DNA from: Pseudomonadota bacterium
Lineage (GTDB): Bacteria; Pseudomonadota; Gammaproteobacteria; Steroidobacterales; Steroidobacteraceae
Assembly (NCBI GenBank): GCA_018241525.1
Contig: JAFEDR010000010.1
Coordinates: 682,001-746,000 of the forward strand
Direction: 5' to 3'
Length of the DNA stretch: 64,000 nt
The translations under genes were made by a program, and so were the position numbers. Below are positions 22,022-30,164 of the stretch, in pieces; position 1 is the first letter of the stretch; each line of letters opens with the position of its first letter. The notes beneath the pieces are model-generated. The model ran no database searches and was not told the DNA's origin. It saw only the letters and a list, made by a program, of their open reading frames with translations.

Positions 22022-22198
22022 TTACAGCCCCTGGCGATGGAGCGGCGAGTTCGCTCCGGGTCCGGTGAGCACCACCGCCACCAGCGGCAGCGTCAGGCCC
22101 CGCCCGCCGGTCATCTCGCTGACGATCACGAGCGCCGTCAGCGGCGCCTGCACGACAGCGGCGAGATACGCGGCCATGGTCAGCACGACCACGGCCCC
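22022..22198 (-). pseudogene. Remnant of a ClC-family chloride channel/transporter gene
   Basis: The minus strand encodes, in one frame to a TAA at 22022, the segment GAVVVLTMAAYLAAVVQ, then APLTALVIVSEMTGG and LTLPLVAVVL. This is the conserved late transmembrane part of ClC proteins (typically ...GMAAxxAGVxQAPxTAxVIVxEMTG...). ClC proteins have more than 400 residues; only about 58 codons remain, with no start codon region, no filter (GSGIP) or CBS domain, and the intact S9 peptidase gene lies immediately upstream. The gap 21918-22227 holds nothing else that I recognise. It marks a deletion or rearrangement. Confidence 0.8.
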
Positions 22199-22227
22199 CC
22201 GCGGGAGCGAAGACGTCCGCGGTGATG

Positions 22228-24213
22228 CTACGGCGGCGACGGGTGACTCAGGAACTCGTCGACCTTGCGCAGCAGACTGGCGCGCGCCGCCGAGTCGTCG
22301 AGCTGGTGATCCAGGTGCTCGAAGGTCACCAGCTCGTGCGGCACCTTGGCCGAGGACAGCGCCTTGTCCATGAGCTCGGACTGCGCGTACTCGACGTTCG
22401 AGTCCTCGGTACCGTGAAACAGCAGCACGGGCACGCGGATCTTCGCAGCATTCTGCGCCGGCGAGCCCGCACGGACTTCGGGGCCCTCGCCGATGAAGTC
22501 CTTCATGATGCGGAAATTCGACCAGCGACGAAAGCTCTCGCGCAGGCTCTCAAGATCCGTCACGGGTGCGATGGCGACCACCGACTTGAAGACCTCGGGA
22601 TCGGTCACAGCCGCCTGCAGCGCCGCGTAGCCGCCATAGGACCAGCCCACGACGCTCAGACGCGCCGGATCCGCAATGCCCTCTTTGACGAGCCAGCGGC
22701 CGCCGTCGAGCACGTCGCCGACGGCCGAGGGCCACGACCGGAAGCCGTTCTGCTCGTACCAATCATCGCCGTATCCGGCGGACCCCCGGAAGTTTGGCTG
22801 CAGCACAGCGTAGCCGCGCGCCGCCAGGAATTGCACCAGGTAGTCGAAGCCCCATTCATCGCGCGCGCCCGGCCCCCCGTGCGGCATGACCACCGCCGGC
22901 AGCGACTTCGCCTCCTTGGCGCCGGGCGGCAGCGTCAGGTAGGCGGGCACCTCCACGCCGTCCCGTGCCGCGAACTTCAACGGCTTCATCGGCGCGAGTT
23001 TCACGCCTTCGAGCAGCGATCGCGCGACCACGAGCGTCTCGAGATGCTTCGTCGACCGGTCGTAGAGGCCATAGACGCCCGCGTCCACGTCGCTCGCCGC
23101 GAAGATCAGCAGCTTCTGGCCATCGAGGCTCGCGTCGACGATTTCGATCGCCGGCTGCCCCGGCAGCGCCTTCGAGATTCCGGCGATGACACCCTCGATG
23201 GAACTATCGATGAAGTGCCCGTGGCGTCGCTCGGTCACGTAGCTTACGCCCACGACCCTCCCCTCCCGACCGACGCGGATCAGGCCATCCACGTCAACGT
23301 CGTCGCGTGCGTACACGAGCGACTGCTGACGCGAGCCGTCCAGCGAGATCGTGTAGACCGCACGTCGGCCGTTGAGCTTCTGGAATCCGTAGACGACGTC
23401 GCGATCGGGGTCGACGGCGACCGCTTCAAAACCCTCCCGCGATACGTAGTCGTAGGTGCTGAGCGGTTCCCAGACCCGCGAGCCCTTGCGACGGTAGGAA
23501 ATATCGACGACCGCAGTGTCCATACCCTTCTGGCGCATGCGCTCCACGTACATGACGCGCACCGTGCCCCGGCCGTCCCCGAGATAGTCGATCGCCTTCG
23601 GGTTGGGCGGCTCGATCGTGGTCGACTGCAGCGTACGACTGTCGACGCGATCGACAGCGAGCCCGCTTTCCTCGGTCCCCAGGCGGCTGCCGAGGTGGCT
23701 GTCCGGGCGTGCGATCCGCGCCATGACGACGACACCATCGTGATCCGGTACCCAATCGACGACCCGGTCGCCGCCGTACTGATAGCCGCGCGTGTAGCCG
23801 TTCGTTGGCCTCGCCAGGACCTTCATGTTTCCGCCATCGGCATCGATCGCGATCCGCCGGGACATGTACTGCAGCGTCAGCAGCGATTTCTCGTGAATCG
23901 TTCCGTACACGGTGCAGACCAGGCGGGTGTTCGAGAGCCATTCGCAGTCCGTCAGACGGTCGGGGTTGCCACCGACGCGTGCGGCGACTTTGGGCTTCGC
24001 GCCCGGCTCGAACGAATACACCACGAGCTGCGATCCCTGGCCGGGCAACGGCATCAGGTAGGACACCGACTTGCCATCCGGCGATAAGTGCAGGCCGGAG
24101 ACCGTGCGTCGCGCCCCGAAGGCGACCGCCGGATCGAAGGCCGGCCGATCATCGGCGGCGACCATCGCCGGGGCCAGCAGTGCCCAAATGGTCGCGAACA
24201 ATCCGAACCGCAT
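22228..24213 (-). CDS. Exported S9 family (prolyl oligopeptidase-like) peptidase
   Basis: A 661-residue serine peptidase. A signal peptide (MRFGLFATIWALLAPAMVAA) starts at the ATG at 24213; an upstream extension has no similarity. An N-terminal beta-propeller-like region (about 30-400) precedes the alpha/beta-hydrolase domain with nucleophile Ser525 in GWSYGG, the acid in FHGTEDSNV and the His in FEHLDHQL. MPHGGPGARDEWGFDYLVQFLAARGY is the oxyanion-loop region typical of S9. The length and motifs point to the S9C/acylaminoacyl-peptidase-like group. It likely degrades peptides in the periplasm. Confidence 0.92.
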   Translation of the reverse strand: MRFGLFATIWALLAPAMVAADDRPAFDPAVAFGARRTVSGLHLSPDGKSVSYLMPLPGQGSQLVVYSFEPGAKPKVAARVGGNPDRLTDCEWLSNTRLVCTVYGTIHEKSLLTLQYMSRRIAIDADGGNMKVLARPTNGYTRGYQYGGDRVVDWVPDHDGVVVMARIARPDSHLGSRLGTEESGLAVDRVDSRTLQSTTIEPPNPKAIDYLGDGRGTVRVMYVERMRQKGMDTAVVDISYRRKGSRVWEPLSTYDYVSREGFEAVAVDPDRDVVYGFQKLNGRRAVYTISLDGSRQQSLVYARDDVDVDGLIRVGREGRVVGVSYVTERRHGHFIDSSIEGVIAGISKALPGQPAIEIVDASLDGQKLLIFAASDVDAGVYGLYDRSTKHLETLVVARSLLEGVKLAPMKPLKFAARDGVEVPAYLTLPPGAKEAKSLPAVVMPHGGPGARDEWGFDYLVQFLAARGYAVLQPNFRGSAGYGDDWYEQNGFRSWPSAVGDVLDGGRWLVKEGIADPARLSVVGWSYGGYAALQAAVTDPEVFKSVVAIAPVTDLESLRESFRRWSNFRIMKDFIGEGPEVRAGSPAQNAAKIRVPVLLFHGTEDSNVEYAQSELMDKALSSAKVPHELVTFEHLDHQLDDSAARASLLRKVDEFLSHPSPP

Positions 24214-24349
24214 GGCGTCCCTCCCTGGATGTCGCCGGATACTCGCTAATCCGCGCGTCGCTTCGCAACTCCCTGCCGACCGGCGGGGACCTGCGGGGTC
24301 GATGGCACGCGGGGTTCTCGGGCACACTCACGGCCGGGAGGCCGAGGCC

Positions 24350-25462
24350 ATGATCCCTAGGCTGCTGCTTGTCACCGCACTGACGTTGGCCGTTGCGCCG
24401 GCGCACGCAGCGCCGCCGTCGGCGCGCAATGTCGTGCTCGTGGTGTGCGACGGCCTGCGCTGGCAGGAGGTGTTTCAGGGCGCCGACCCGGTCCTGCTCG
24501 CCGATCGTTCGCGCCCCGGCAGCTGGACGCCGGCTGCGATGCTCGAAGCGCGCTTCGGCGGCGCGAGCGCCGAGGTACGCCGCGCGCGACTGATGCCCTT
24601 CCTGTGGGGAACGGTCGCGCGCGACGGGCAAGTGCTCGGCAATCCGGCGCGCGGCAGCCGCGTCTCGGTCGCCAACCACGCCTGGGTCTCGTACCCGGGC
24701 TACAGCGAGATGCTGACGGGCAACGCCGACCCGGCGATCGACCGGAACGAGTTCGGTCCCAATCCCCACGCGACGGTGTTCGAGTGGCTGAACGCCGATC
24801 CGGCGTTCCGCGGCCAAGTGGCGGTGTTCGGCACTTGGAGCGTGCTGCGCGACGTCTTCGGCGCGGGGCGCAGCCGCCTGCCGCTGCGCGTCGGACCGAC
24901 AGCGGTCGACCACGACGATCGCAGTCCCGAGGGGCGAGCGTTCGCGGACCTGGATCGCACGACCACGAGCCTGTACGGCTCGAACGTCGCCGACGGCTTC
25001 CTGCACCTCGCGGTCCGGCGCGCGCTCGAGCGCAGCCGGCCGCGAGTGCTGTTCGTGGGTTACGGCGACGCCGATCTCTGGGCGCACATGGGGCGTTACG
25101 ACCTCGTGCTTGAGACCCTGCAGCACTTCGACGCGTTCGTCGCAGACTTGTGGCGCACGCTGCAGTCCCGGCCGGAATACCGCGGCACGACCACCCTGCT
25201 GCTGACCGCGGATCACGGCCGCGGCTCGGGCGCGCTCGACTGGCGCGAGCACGGCGCCGGCGTGCCCGGCTCGGGTGAGATCTGGCTTGCGGCGCTCGGC
25301 GCGGGGGTGCCGGCACTCGGCGAGCGACGCGACACGCCGCCGATCGTGCAGGGACAGGTCGCCGCGAGCATCGCGGCACTGCTCGGGCGCCACTACACCG
25401 GCGAGCACGGCGAAGCGGCCGCGCCGTTCCTCGACGTGCTCGCCGGGCCTCCGGCTCACTGA
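24350..25462 (+). CDS. Exported alkaline phosphatase superfamily protein
   Basis: A 370-residue exported enzyme of the alkaline phosphatase/sulfatase/phosphoglycerate mutase superfamily. The signal peptide is MIPRLLLVTALTLAVAPAHA. Metal-site motifs are VVCDGLRW (first Asp), SYPGYSEMLTG (nucleophile loop, likely Ser), GYGDADLWAHMGRYD (Asp and His), LTADHGRG (Asp-His) and EHGAGVPG (His). It opens a tightly spaced plus-strand run; the next gene starts six bases after its stop. Substrate (phosphomonoester, diester or sulfate) is not evident. Confidence 0.85.
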   Translation: MIPRLLLVTALTLAVAPAHAAPPSARNVVLVVCDGLRWQEVFQGADPVLLADRSRPGSWTPAAMLEARFGGASAEVRRARLMPFLWGTVARDGQVLGNPARGSRVSVANHAWVSYPGYSEMLTGNADPAIDRNEFGPNPHATVFEWLNADPAFRGQVAVFGTWSVLRDVFGAGRSRLPLRVGPTAVDHDDRSPEGRAFADLDRTTTSLYGSNVADGFLHLAVRRALERSRPRVLFVGYGDADLWAHMGRYDLVLETLQHFDAFVADLWRTLQSRPEYRGTTTLLLTADHGRGSGALDWREHGAGVPGSGEIWLAALGAGVPALGERRDTPPIVQGQVAASIAALLGRHYTGEHGEAAAPFLDVLAGPPAH

Positions 25463-25468
25463 CGCCCG

Positions 25469-26332
25469 ATGCCGCTCATCGCGCTGACGGCGGTGCTCTG
25501 CGCCGCGGTACTGCACGCGATCTGGAACGTGATCGCGAAGCGCGCCACCGGATCACGGCACTTCATCTGGCTCTATTCGGCCACCTCGACGCTGGTCTGG
25601 TCGCCGGTCGTCGCCTGGGTCCTGCTGACGACCGGCCTGCCACGCGGACCGCGCCCGTGGCTGGCACTCGCGGCCACCGGAGTCCTGCACCTCGGCTACT
25701 CGGCGGCGTTGCAGGCCGGCTACCGGGCCGCGGATCTCTCCGTGGTCTACCCGATCGCCCGCGGCAGCGGGCCGCTGCTGTCGTTCGTCGGCGCGGTGCT
25801 CTTGCTCGGCGAGCCCTTCAGCGGCGCCTCGCTGCTCGGTCTCGCGCTGATCGTCGGCGGCATGATGCTCGTCTCCGGCCTCCTCGGCCGCTCCGGCCGC
25901 CTCGACGCCGGCGGAGTTCGCTGGGGCCTGGCGACCGGTGCCTGCATCGCGCTGTACACGCTGAACGACGGCTGGGCGGTGCGGATGCTCGCCGTGTCGC
26001 CGATCGTCATCGACTACGCGGGCAACCTCTTCCGTCTCGCGGCGCTGATGCCGGTGGTCCTGCGCGATGCCGCCGGTGTGCGTCGCGAGGCGCGTCAGTA
26101 CTTCTGGTCGGCGCTGGGCGTCGGTACGCTCGCCCCGGCCGGCTACATGCTGGTGCTGTTCGCGATGCGTCACGCACCGGTGAGTCACGTCGCACCCGCT
26201 CGCGAGCTCGCGACCCTCGTCGGCACCTACCTCGGCGCGCGCGTGCTGCGCGAGGCGGTGACGCTGCCGCGCGTGCTCGGCGCGGCCTGCATCGTCGGCG
26301 GCATCGTCTGCCTCACGCTGGCCCGCTACTGA
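25469..26332 (+). CDS. EamA/DMT-family transporter
   Basis: A 287-residue integral membrane protein with about ten predicted transmembrane segments in two EamA-like halves (HAIWNVIAKR and YPIARGSGPLLSFVGAVLLLGE in the first; YTLNDGWAVR and PAREIATLVGTYLG-like PARELATLVGTYLG in the second). Members of this drug/metabolite superfamily mostly export amino acids or other small metabolites. It is six bases after the alkaline phosphatase-like gene and before the aminotransferase gene. Its substrate may be linked to the neighbouring aminotransferase, which is an inference from location. Confidence 0.85.
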   Translation: MPLIALTAVLCAAVLHAIWNVIAKRATGSRHFIWLYSATSTLVWSPVVAWVLLTTGLPRGPRPWLALAATGVLHLGYSAALQAGYRAADLSVVYPIARGSGPLLSFVGAVLLLGEPFSGASLLGLALIVGGMMLVSGLLGRSGRLDAGGVRWGLATGACIALYTLNDGWAVRMLAVSPIVIDYAGNLFRLAALMPVVLRDAAGVRREARQYFWSALGVGTLAPAGYMLVLFAMRHAPVSHVAPARELATLVGTYLGARVLREAVTLPRVLGAACIVGGIVCLTLARY

Positions 26333-26355
26333 CGACGGGGAAGCGCGGGGCACCG

Positions 26356-26364
26356 TGCTAGCAT
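26356..26364 (+). promoter_or_regulatory. Extended -10 element before the aminotransferase gene
   Basis: TGCTAGCAT (extended -10, TGn plus TAGCAT) ends nine bases before the GTG start at 26374. It would give a very short leader. Confidence 0.3.
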
Positions 26365-26373
26365 CGAGCGGCC

Positions 26374-27534
26374 GTGCCCACCGAACTCCTTGCGCACTGG
26401 TCCCTCGACCCCGCGGTTCGCTACCTGAACCACGGCTCCTACGGCGCCTGCCCGACCGCGGTGCTCACGGTGCAGTCGGCGCTGCGCGCCGAGCTCGAGC
26501 GCGAGCCGGTGGCATTCCTTTCCACGCAGCTGCCCGGGCGGCTCGCGCTCGCCCGGGCGGCGCTCGGCGCATTCCTTGGCGCCGATCCCGACGACCTCGC
26601 GTTCGTGCCAAACGCGACCAGCGGCGTCAACACGGTCCTGCGATCGCTGCCGTTCGAGCCGGGCGACGAGCTGCTCGTCACGACGCACACCTACGCCGCG
26701 TGCCGCAAAACGGCCGATGACCTCGCGCGTACGCGAGGCATCCGCGTCGTGGTCGCCGAGCTGCCGTTCCCGGTAGCCAGCGAGGCGGAGCTGATCGCGC
26801 CCATCCTGGCCTCCGCAGGTCCGCGAACGCGGCTCGCGCTGCTCGACCATGTCACGAGCCCGACGGCGCTGGTGCTGCCGCTCGTGCCGCTCGTGCAGTC
26901 GCTCGCCGCCCGCGGCATCGACACGCTCGTCGACGGCGCGCATGCGCCGGGCATGGTTCCAGTCGCACTCGACGCGATCGGCGCGGCCTATTACACCGGC
27001 AACGCCCACAAGTGGCTGTGCGCGCCGAAGGGCGCCGCGTTCCTGCACGTCCGGCGCGACCGCCAGGCCGCGATCCACCCGCTCGTGACCAGTCACGGCG
27101 CAGGACAGGGCTATCGCGCCGAGTTCGACTGGACCGGCACCCAGGATCCGACCGCCTGGCTCTCGATCCCGGCAGCACTCGAGACCATCGGCGGGCTCGT
27201 GCCCGGCGGCTGGCCGGCCGTGATGGCGCGCAACCACGCGCTCGCGCTCGCGGCTCGCGACGCGCTCTGCCGCCGGCTCGGCGTGGCACCGCCCGCACCC
27301 GACTCCCTGCTGGGCTCGATGGCGTCCGTGCCCCTGCCGCGCGCGGAGCCCGGCAGCGTCGCCGCCACGCGCGACACCGACGCGCTCGGCGAGTGGTGCC
27401 GGGAGCGCGGCGTGCGCACCTGGCTCTATCCGCACCCGCGACCACTGGTGCGCGCCTCGGCGCAGCTCTATACGTCGATCGAGGACTTCGAGGTGCTGGC
27501 GTCACTGCTGGCCGAGGCGCTGCGTGTCCGCTGA
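26374..27534 (+). CDS. Class V aminotransferase (isopenicillin N epimerase-like)
   Basis: A 386-residue PLP-dependent enzyme of aminotransferase class V. Family features are YLNHGSYGACP near the N-terminus, NATSGVNTVLRSL (PLP phosphate loop), LLDHVTSPTALVLPL and DGAHAPGM (Asp to the PLP nitrogen), and the Schiff-base lysine in TGNAHKWLCAPKG. The later stretch W-TGTQDPTAWLSIP is typical of isopenicillin N epimerase/cysteine desulfurase-like members. Start is GTG at 26374. The next permease gene overlaps its end by 11 bases, so enzyme and permease are probably made together and act on one amino compound. Confidence 0.88.
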   Translation: MPTELLAHWSLDPAVRYLNHGSYGACPTAVLTVQSALRAELEREPVAFLSTQLPGRLALARAALGAFLGADPDDLAFVPNATSGVNTVLRSLPFEPGDELLVTTHTYAACRKTADDLARTRGIRVVVAELPFPVASEAELIAPILASAGPRTRLALLDHVTSPTALVLPLVPLVQSLAARGIDTLVDGAHAPGMVPVALDAIGAAYYTGNAHKWLCAPKGAAFLHVRRDRQAAIHPLVTSHGAGQGYRAEFDWTGTQDPTAWLSIPAALETIGGLVPGGWPAVMARNHALALAARDALCRRLGVAPPAPDSLLGSMASVPLPRAEPGSVAATRDTDALGEWCRERGVRTWLYPHPRPLVRASAQLYTSIEDFEVLASLLAEALRVR

Positions 27535-28876
27535 CCCCGGGCGGATCGAGGCGCGCCTGTCGACGTTCGACACCGCGATGGTGGTGTTCAGCCTCGTCGT
27601 CGGGATCGGCATCTTCCGCACCCCGGCGATCGTCGCCGCGGCCGCCCAGTCGACGGCGCTGTTCTTCGGCGCCTGGACGATCGCGGGACTCGTCGCGCTC
27701 GTCGGCGCGCTGACCTTCGCCGAGATCGGCTCGCGCTTCCCGCGCGCCGGCGGCTACTACCGCGTGGTTGCGGAGTGCTACGACCCGCGCCTCGCGTTCA
27801 TGCTGAACTGGGCCCAGGCGCTGCTGCAGGGGGCGAGCACGGCGGGCGTTGCGCTGATCGGTGCCGAGTACCTCGCGCCGGTGGTGCTCCCTGACGCGTG
27901 GCAGACGCCGCGCGCCGCGCTGTGGATCGCCTCGGCCACCATCAGCGTGCTGCTCTACGTCAACTATCGCGGCATCCGCACCGGCGCCCGCACGCAAAAC
28001 CTGCTGTCGCTATTGAAGATCGCCATGATCGTCGGGCTCGCGGCCCTCGGTCTCGCGCTCGCCCCGCCCGCGCCGGCGGCGGCGACGCCGGTCACGGCCA
28101 CGACGGGCGCCTGGCCCGCCCGGCTCGCAACCGCACTGATCCCGTGCTTCTACGCGTACGGGGGCTACCAGATGACCATGAATCTCGGGGCGGACCTGCG
28201 CGATGCCGGCCGGCGCTTTCCGCTCGCGATCACGGCCGGCATGGCGCTGGTCGTGGGTCTGTACCTGCTGCTCGACGCCGCCTACGTCGCGGTGCTGGGC
28301 ACCCCCGCCCTCGCCGGCTCGCAGCTCGCCGCGGCGGCACTCGCGCGCGCCGTGCTCGGTCCCGCCGGCGGTACCGTCGTCTCGATCGCCGTATTCCTGT
28401 CGGCGGCGGGCTTCGTCAACGCCGGGATCCTGCAGATGCCCCGCAGCTTCCACGCGATGGCTGCCGACGGCGTGCTGCCGCGCGCGTTCCTGAGGGTCGA
28501 TCCGCGCACGCAGGTGCAGGAGGTCGCGCTGCTCGCCTTCGGCGCGACGATGCTGGTACCGGCGTTCACGCTCGGCTCCTTCGAGAAGCTTCTCAACTAC
28601 GTGATGTTCACCGACGCCCTCAGCATCGCGGTGGTCGCCTCGACGATCTTCGTGCTGCGCCACCGCGCCGTGAACGCCACGGGCTTCGCGATGCCGGGCT
28701 ACCCGCTGCTGCCGGGGCTCTACCTCGGCGCCCTGCTGCTCGTGGCGGCCAGCGTGCTCGCCACCGATCCGGCCATGGCCGTCGCCGGCGTCGTGATCCT
28801 GGCGCTCGGCTGGCCACTGTTCGTACTCGGGCGCCGACTCAACCGCCCGGACGCGGCTGGCGGCCAATCCCCTTGA
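27524..28876 (+). CDS. APC family amino acid permease
   Basis: A 450-residue membrane protein with about twelve transmembrane segments. The APC signature is visible in TM1 (FSLVVGIGIFRTPAIVA) and TM2-3 (ALTFAEIGSRFPRAGGYYRVVAECYDPRLAF), followed by NYRGIRTGARTQNLLSLLK. The start is a GTG inside the end of the aminotransferase gene (11-base overlap), and its TGA overlaps the TTG start of the next gene. It probably imports or exchanges amino acids with protons. The precise substrate is unknown. Confidence 0.88.
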   Translation: MSADPGRIEARLSTFDTAMVVFSLVVGIGIFRTPAIVAAAAQSTALFFGAWTIAGLVALVGALTFAEIGSRFPRAGGYYRVVAECYDPRLAFMLNWAQALLQGASTAGVALIGAEYLAPVVLPDAWQTPRAALWIASATISVLLYVNYRGIRTGARTQNLLSLLKIAMIVGLAALGLALAPPAPAAATPVTATTGAWPARLATALIPCFYAYGGYQMTMNLGADLRDAGRRFPLAITAGMALVVGLYLLLDAAYVAVLGTPALAGSQLAAAALARAVLGPAGGTVVSIAVFLSAAGFVNAGILQMPRSFHAMAADGVLPRAFLRVDPRTQVQEVALLAFGATMLVPAFTLGSFEKLLNYVMFTDALSIAVVASTIFVLRHRAVNATGFAMPGYPLLPGLYLGALLLVAASVLATDPAMAVAGVVILALGWPLFVLGRRLNRPDAAGGQSP

Positions 28877-30132
28877 GCTCGCGCCTGCCGCGGCGCGTGT
28901 TGCTGGTCGGGCTGTGCTCGCTGGCCGTGTTCATCGCCTACACGGATCGCGTCAACATCGCGGTCGCCGCGGTGGACATGCGCCTGCACTTCGGCTGGTC
29001 ACTCGGCGACCAGGGCGTCGTGCTCGCCTCGTTCTACCTCGGCTACCTGTGCTGCATGCTCGCGAGCGGCTGGTGCGCGACGCGCTATGGCGGACGCCGG
29101 GTGCTCGGCCTCGCGGTCATCGTCTGGTCGCTGTGCACGCTGCTGACGCCGCTGGCGGCATCGCTGTCGCTGGCGACGCTGATCGGGACCCGCGTCGCGA
29201 TGGGCATCGGCGAGGCGGCGGTGTTCCCGGCTGCGATCGCACTCTACGGGCAGTGGATCCCGCCCGCCGAGCGTACCCGCGCGGTCGGCTGGCTGATGAA
29301 CGGCATCCCGGCGGGCACCGTCGTCGGCCTTGCCGCGAGCGGCTGGCTGGTCGGACGCTTCGGCTGGCCCATGGCGTTCTACGCGTTCGGCTCGCTGGGC
29401 CTGCTCTGGGCCGTGGCCTGGTTCCGCATCGTCCGCGACCGGCCGGCGCAGGACGCGCGGCTCTCGGCGCCCGAGCGAGCGCTGCTCGCCGGCGTCACCC
29501 CCGAGTCGGACACCCGCGCACCGATCCCGTGGCGCGGCCTGATGCTGCGCGGCCGGCTGTGGGCGACGGTCGCCGCGCACTTCGCCTCGGTCTGGACGCT
29601 GTACGTGCTGCTGTCGTGGCTGCCGAGCTACTTCCGCGACACGCTCGGCCTCAGCATCGGCGGCGCCGGACTCTACTCGGCGCTGCCGTGGCTCGCGATG
29701 TTCGCGACGACGAGCGTGGCGGCCCCGCTCTCCGACCGGCTGATCGCGCGCGGCGTGCCGGTAACGCGGGTCCGCAAGCTGTTCCAGTGCGCCGGGCTGC
29801 TCGGCGCCGCGCTGCTGCTCGTGCTGGCGCGGGACGCGCACAGCCTGGGCGGCGCGGTCGGCTGCCTGTGCGGCGCGACCGCCATGCTCGGCTTCACCTG
29901 GCTCGGGTATGCGCCCGCACTGATCGATCTCGCGCCACGCCACGCACCGCTGCTGGTCGGCGTCAGCAACTCCTTCGCGACCCTGCCGGGGATCGTCGGG
30001 GTCGGCGCGACCGGCTTCCTGGTCGAGGTGACCGGCAGCTATGCCGCACCCTTCCTGCTGACCGCCGCCGTCGGCGTCGCCGGCGCCGCGATCTTCGCGG
30101 CGGGCTTTCGCGCCGAGCCGCTCGTCGAGTGA
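28873..30132 (+). CDS. MFS transporter (anion:cation symporter-like)
   Basis: A 419-residue major facilitator protein with about twelve transmembrane segments. AYTDRVNIAVAAVDM in TM1, FYLGYLCCMLASGWCATRYGGRRVLG (the MFS loop 2-3 motif) and GIGEAAVFPAAIALYGQWIPPAERTRAVG are characteristic of the ACS family (phthalate, tartrate, glucarate, hexuronate transporters). The TTG at 28873 overlaps the permease stop as TTGA; a GTG at 28897 is an alternative start. It ends the packed gene run that began at 24350. Confidence 0.88.
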   Translation: MSSRLPRRVLLVGLCSLAVFIAYTDRVNIAVAAVDMRLHFGWSLGDQGVVLASFYLGYLCCMLASGWCATRYGGRRVLGLAVIVWSLCTLLTPLAASLSLATLIGTRVAMGIGEAAVFPAAIALYGQWIPPAERTRAVGWLMNGIPAGTVVGLAASGWLVGRFGWPMAFYAFGSLGLLWAVAWFRIVRDRPAQDARLSAPERALLAGVTPESDTRAPIPWRGLMLRGRLWATVAAHFASVWTLYVLLSWLPSYFRDTLGLSIGGAGLYSALPWLAMFATTSVAAPLSDRLIARGVPVTRVRKLFQCAGLLGAALLLVLARDAHSLGGAVGCLCGATAMLGFTWLGYAPALIDLAPRHAPLLVGVSNSFATLPGIVGVGATGFLVEVTGSYAAPFLLTAAVGVAGAAIFAAGFRAEPLVE

Positions 30133-30152
30133 GCCGCCGCCCGGCCTTCGCT

Positions 30153-30158
30153 TAGAAT
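30153..30158 (+). promoter_or_regulatory. -10 element close to the SLOG gene start
   Basis: TAGAAT, one base from the -10 consensus, ends six bases before the GTG start of the SLOG-domain gene at 30165. This spacing would place the transcription start at or beside the start codon, giving a leaderless mRNA. No convincing -35 is seen. Confidence 0.35.
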
Positions 30159-30164
30159 GCGGCC

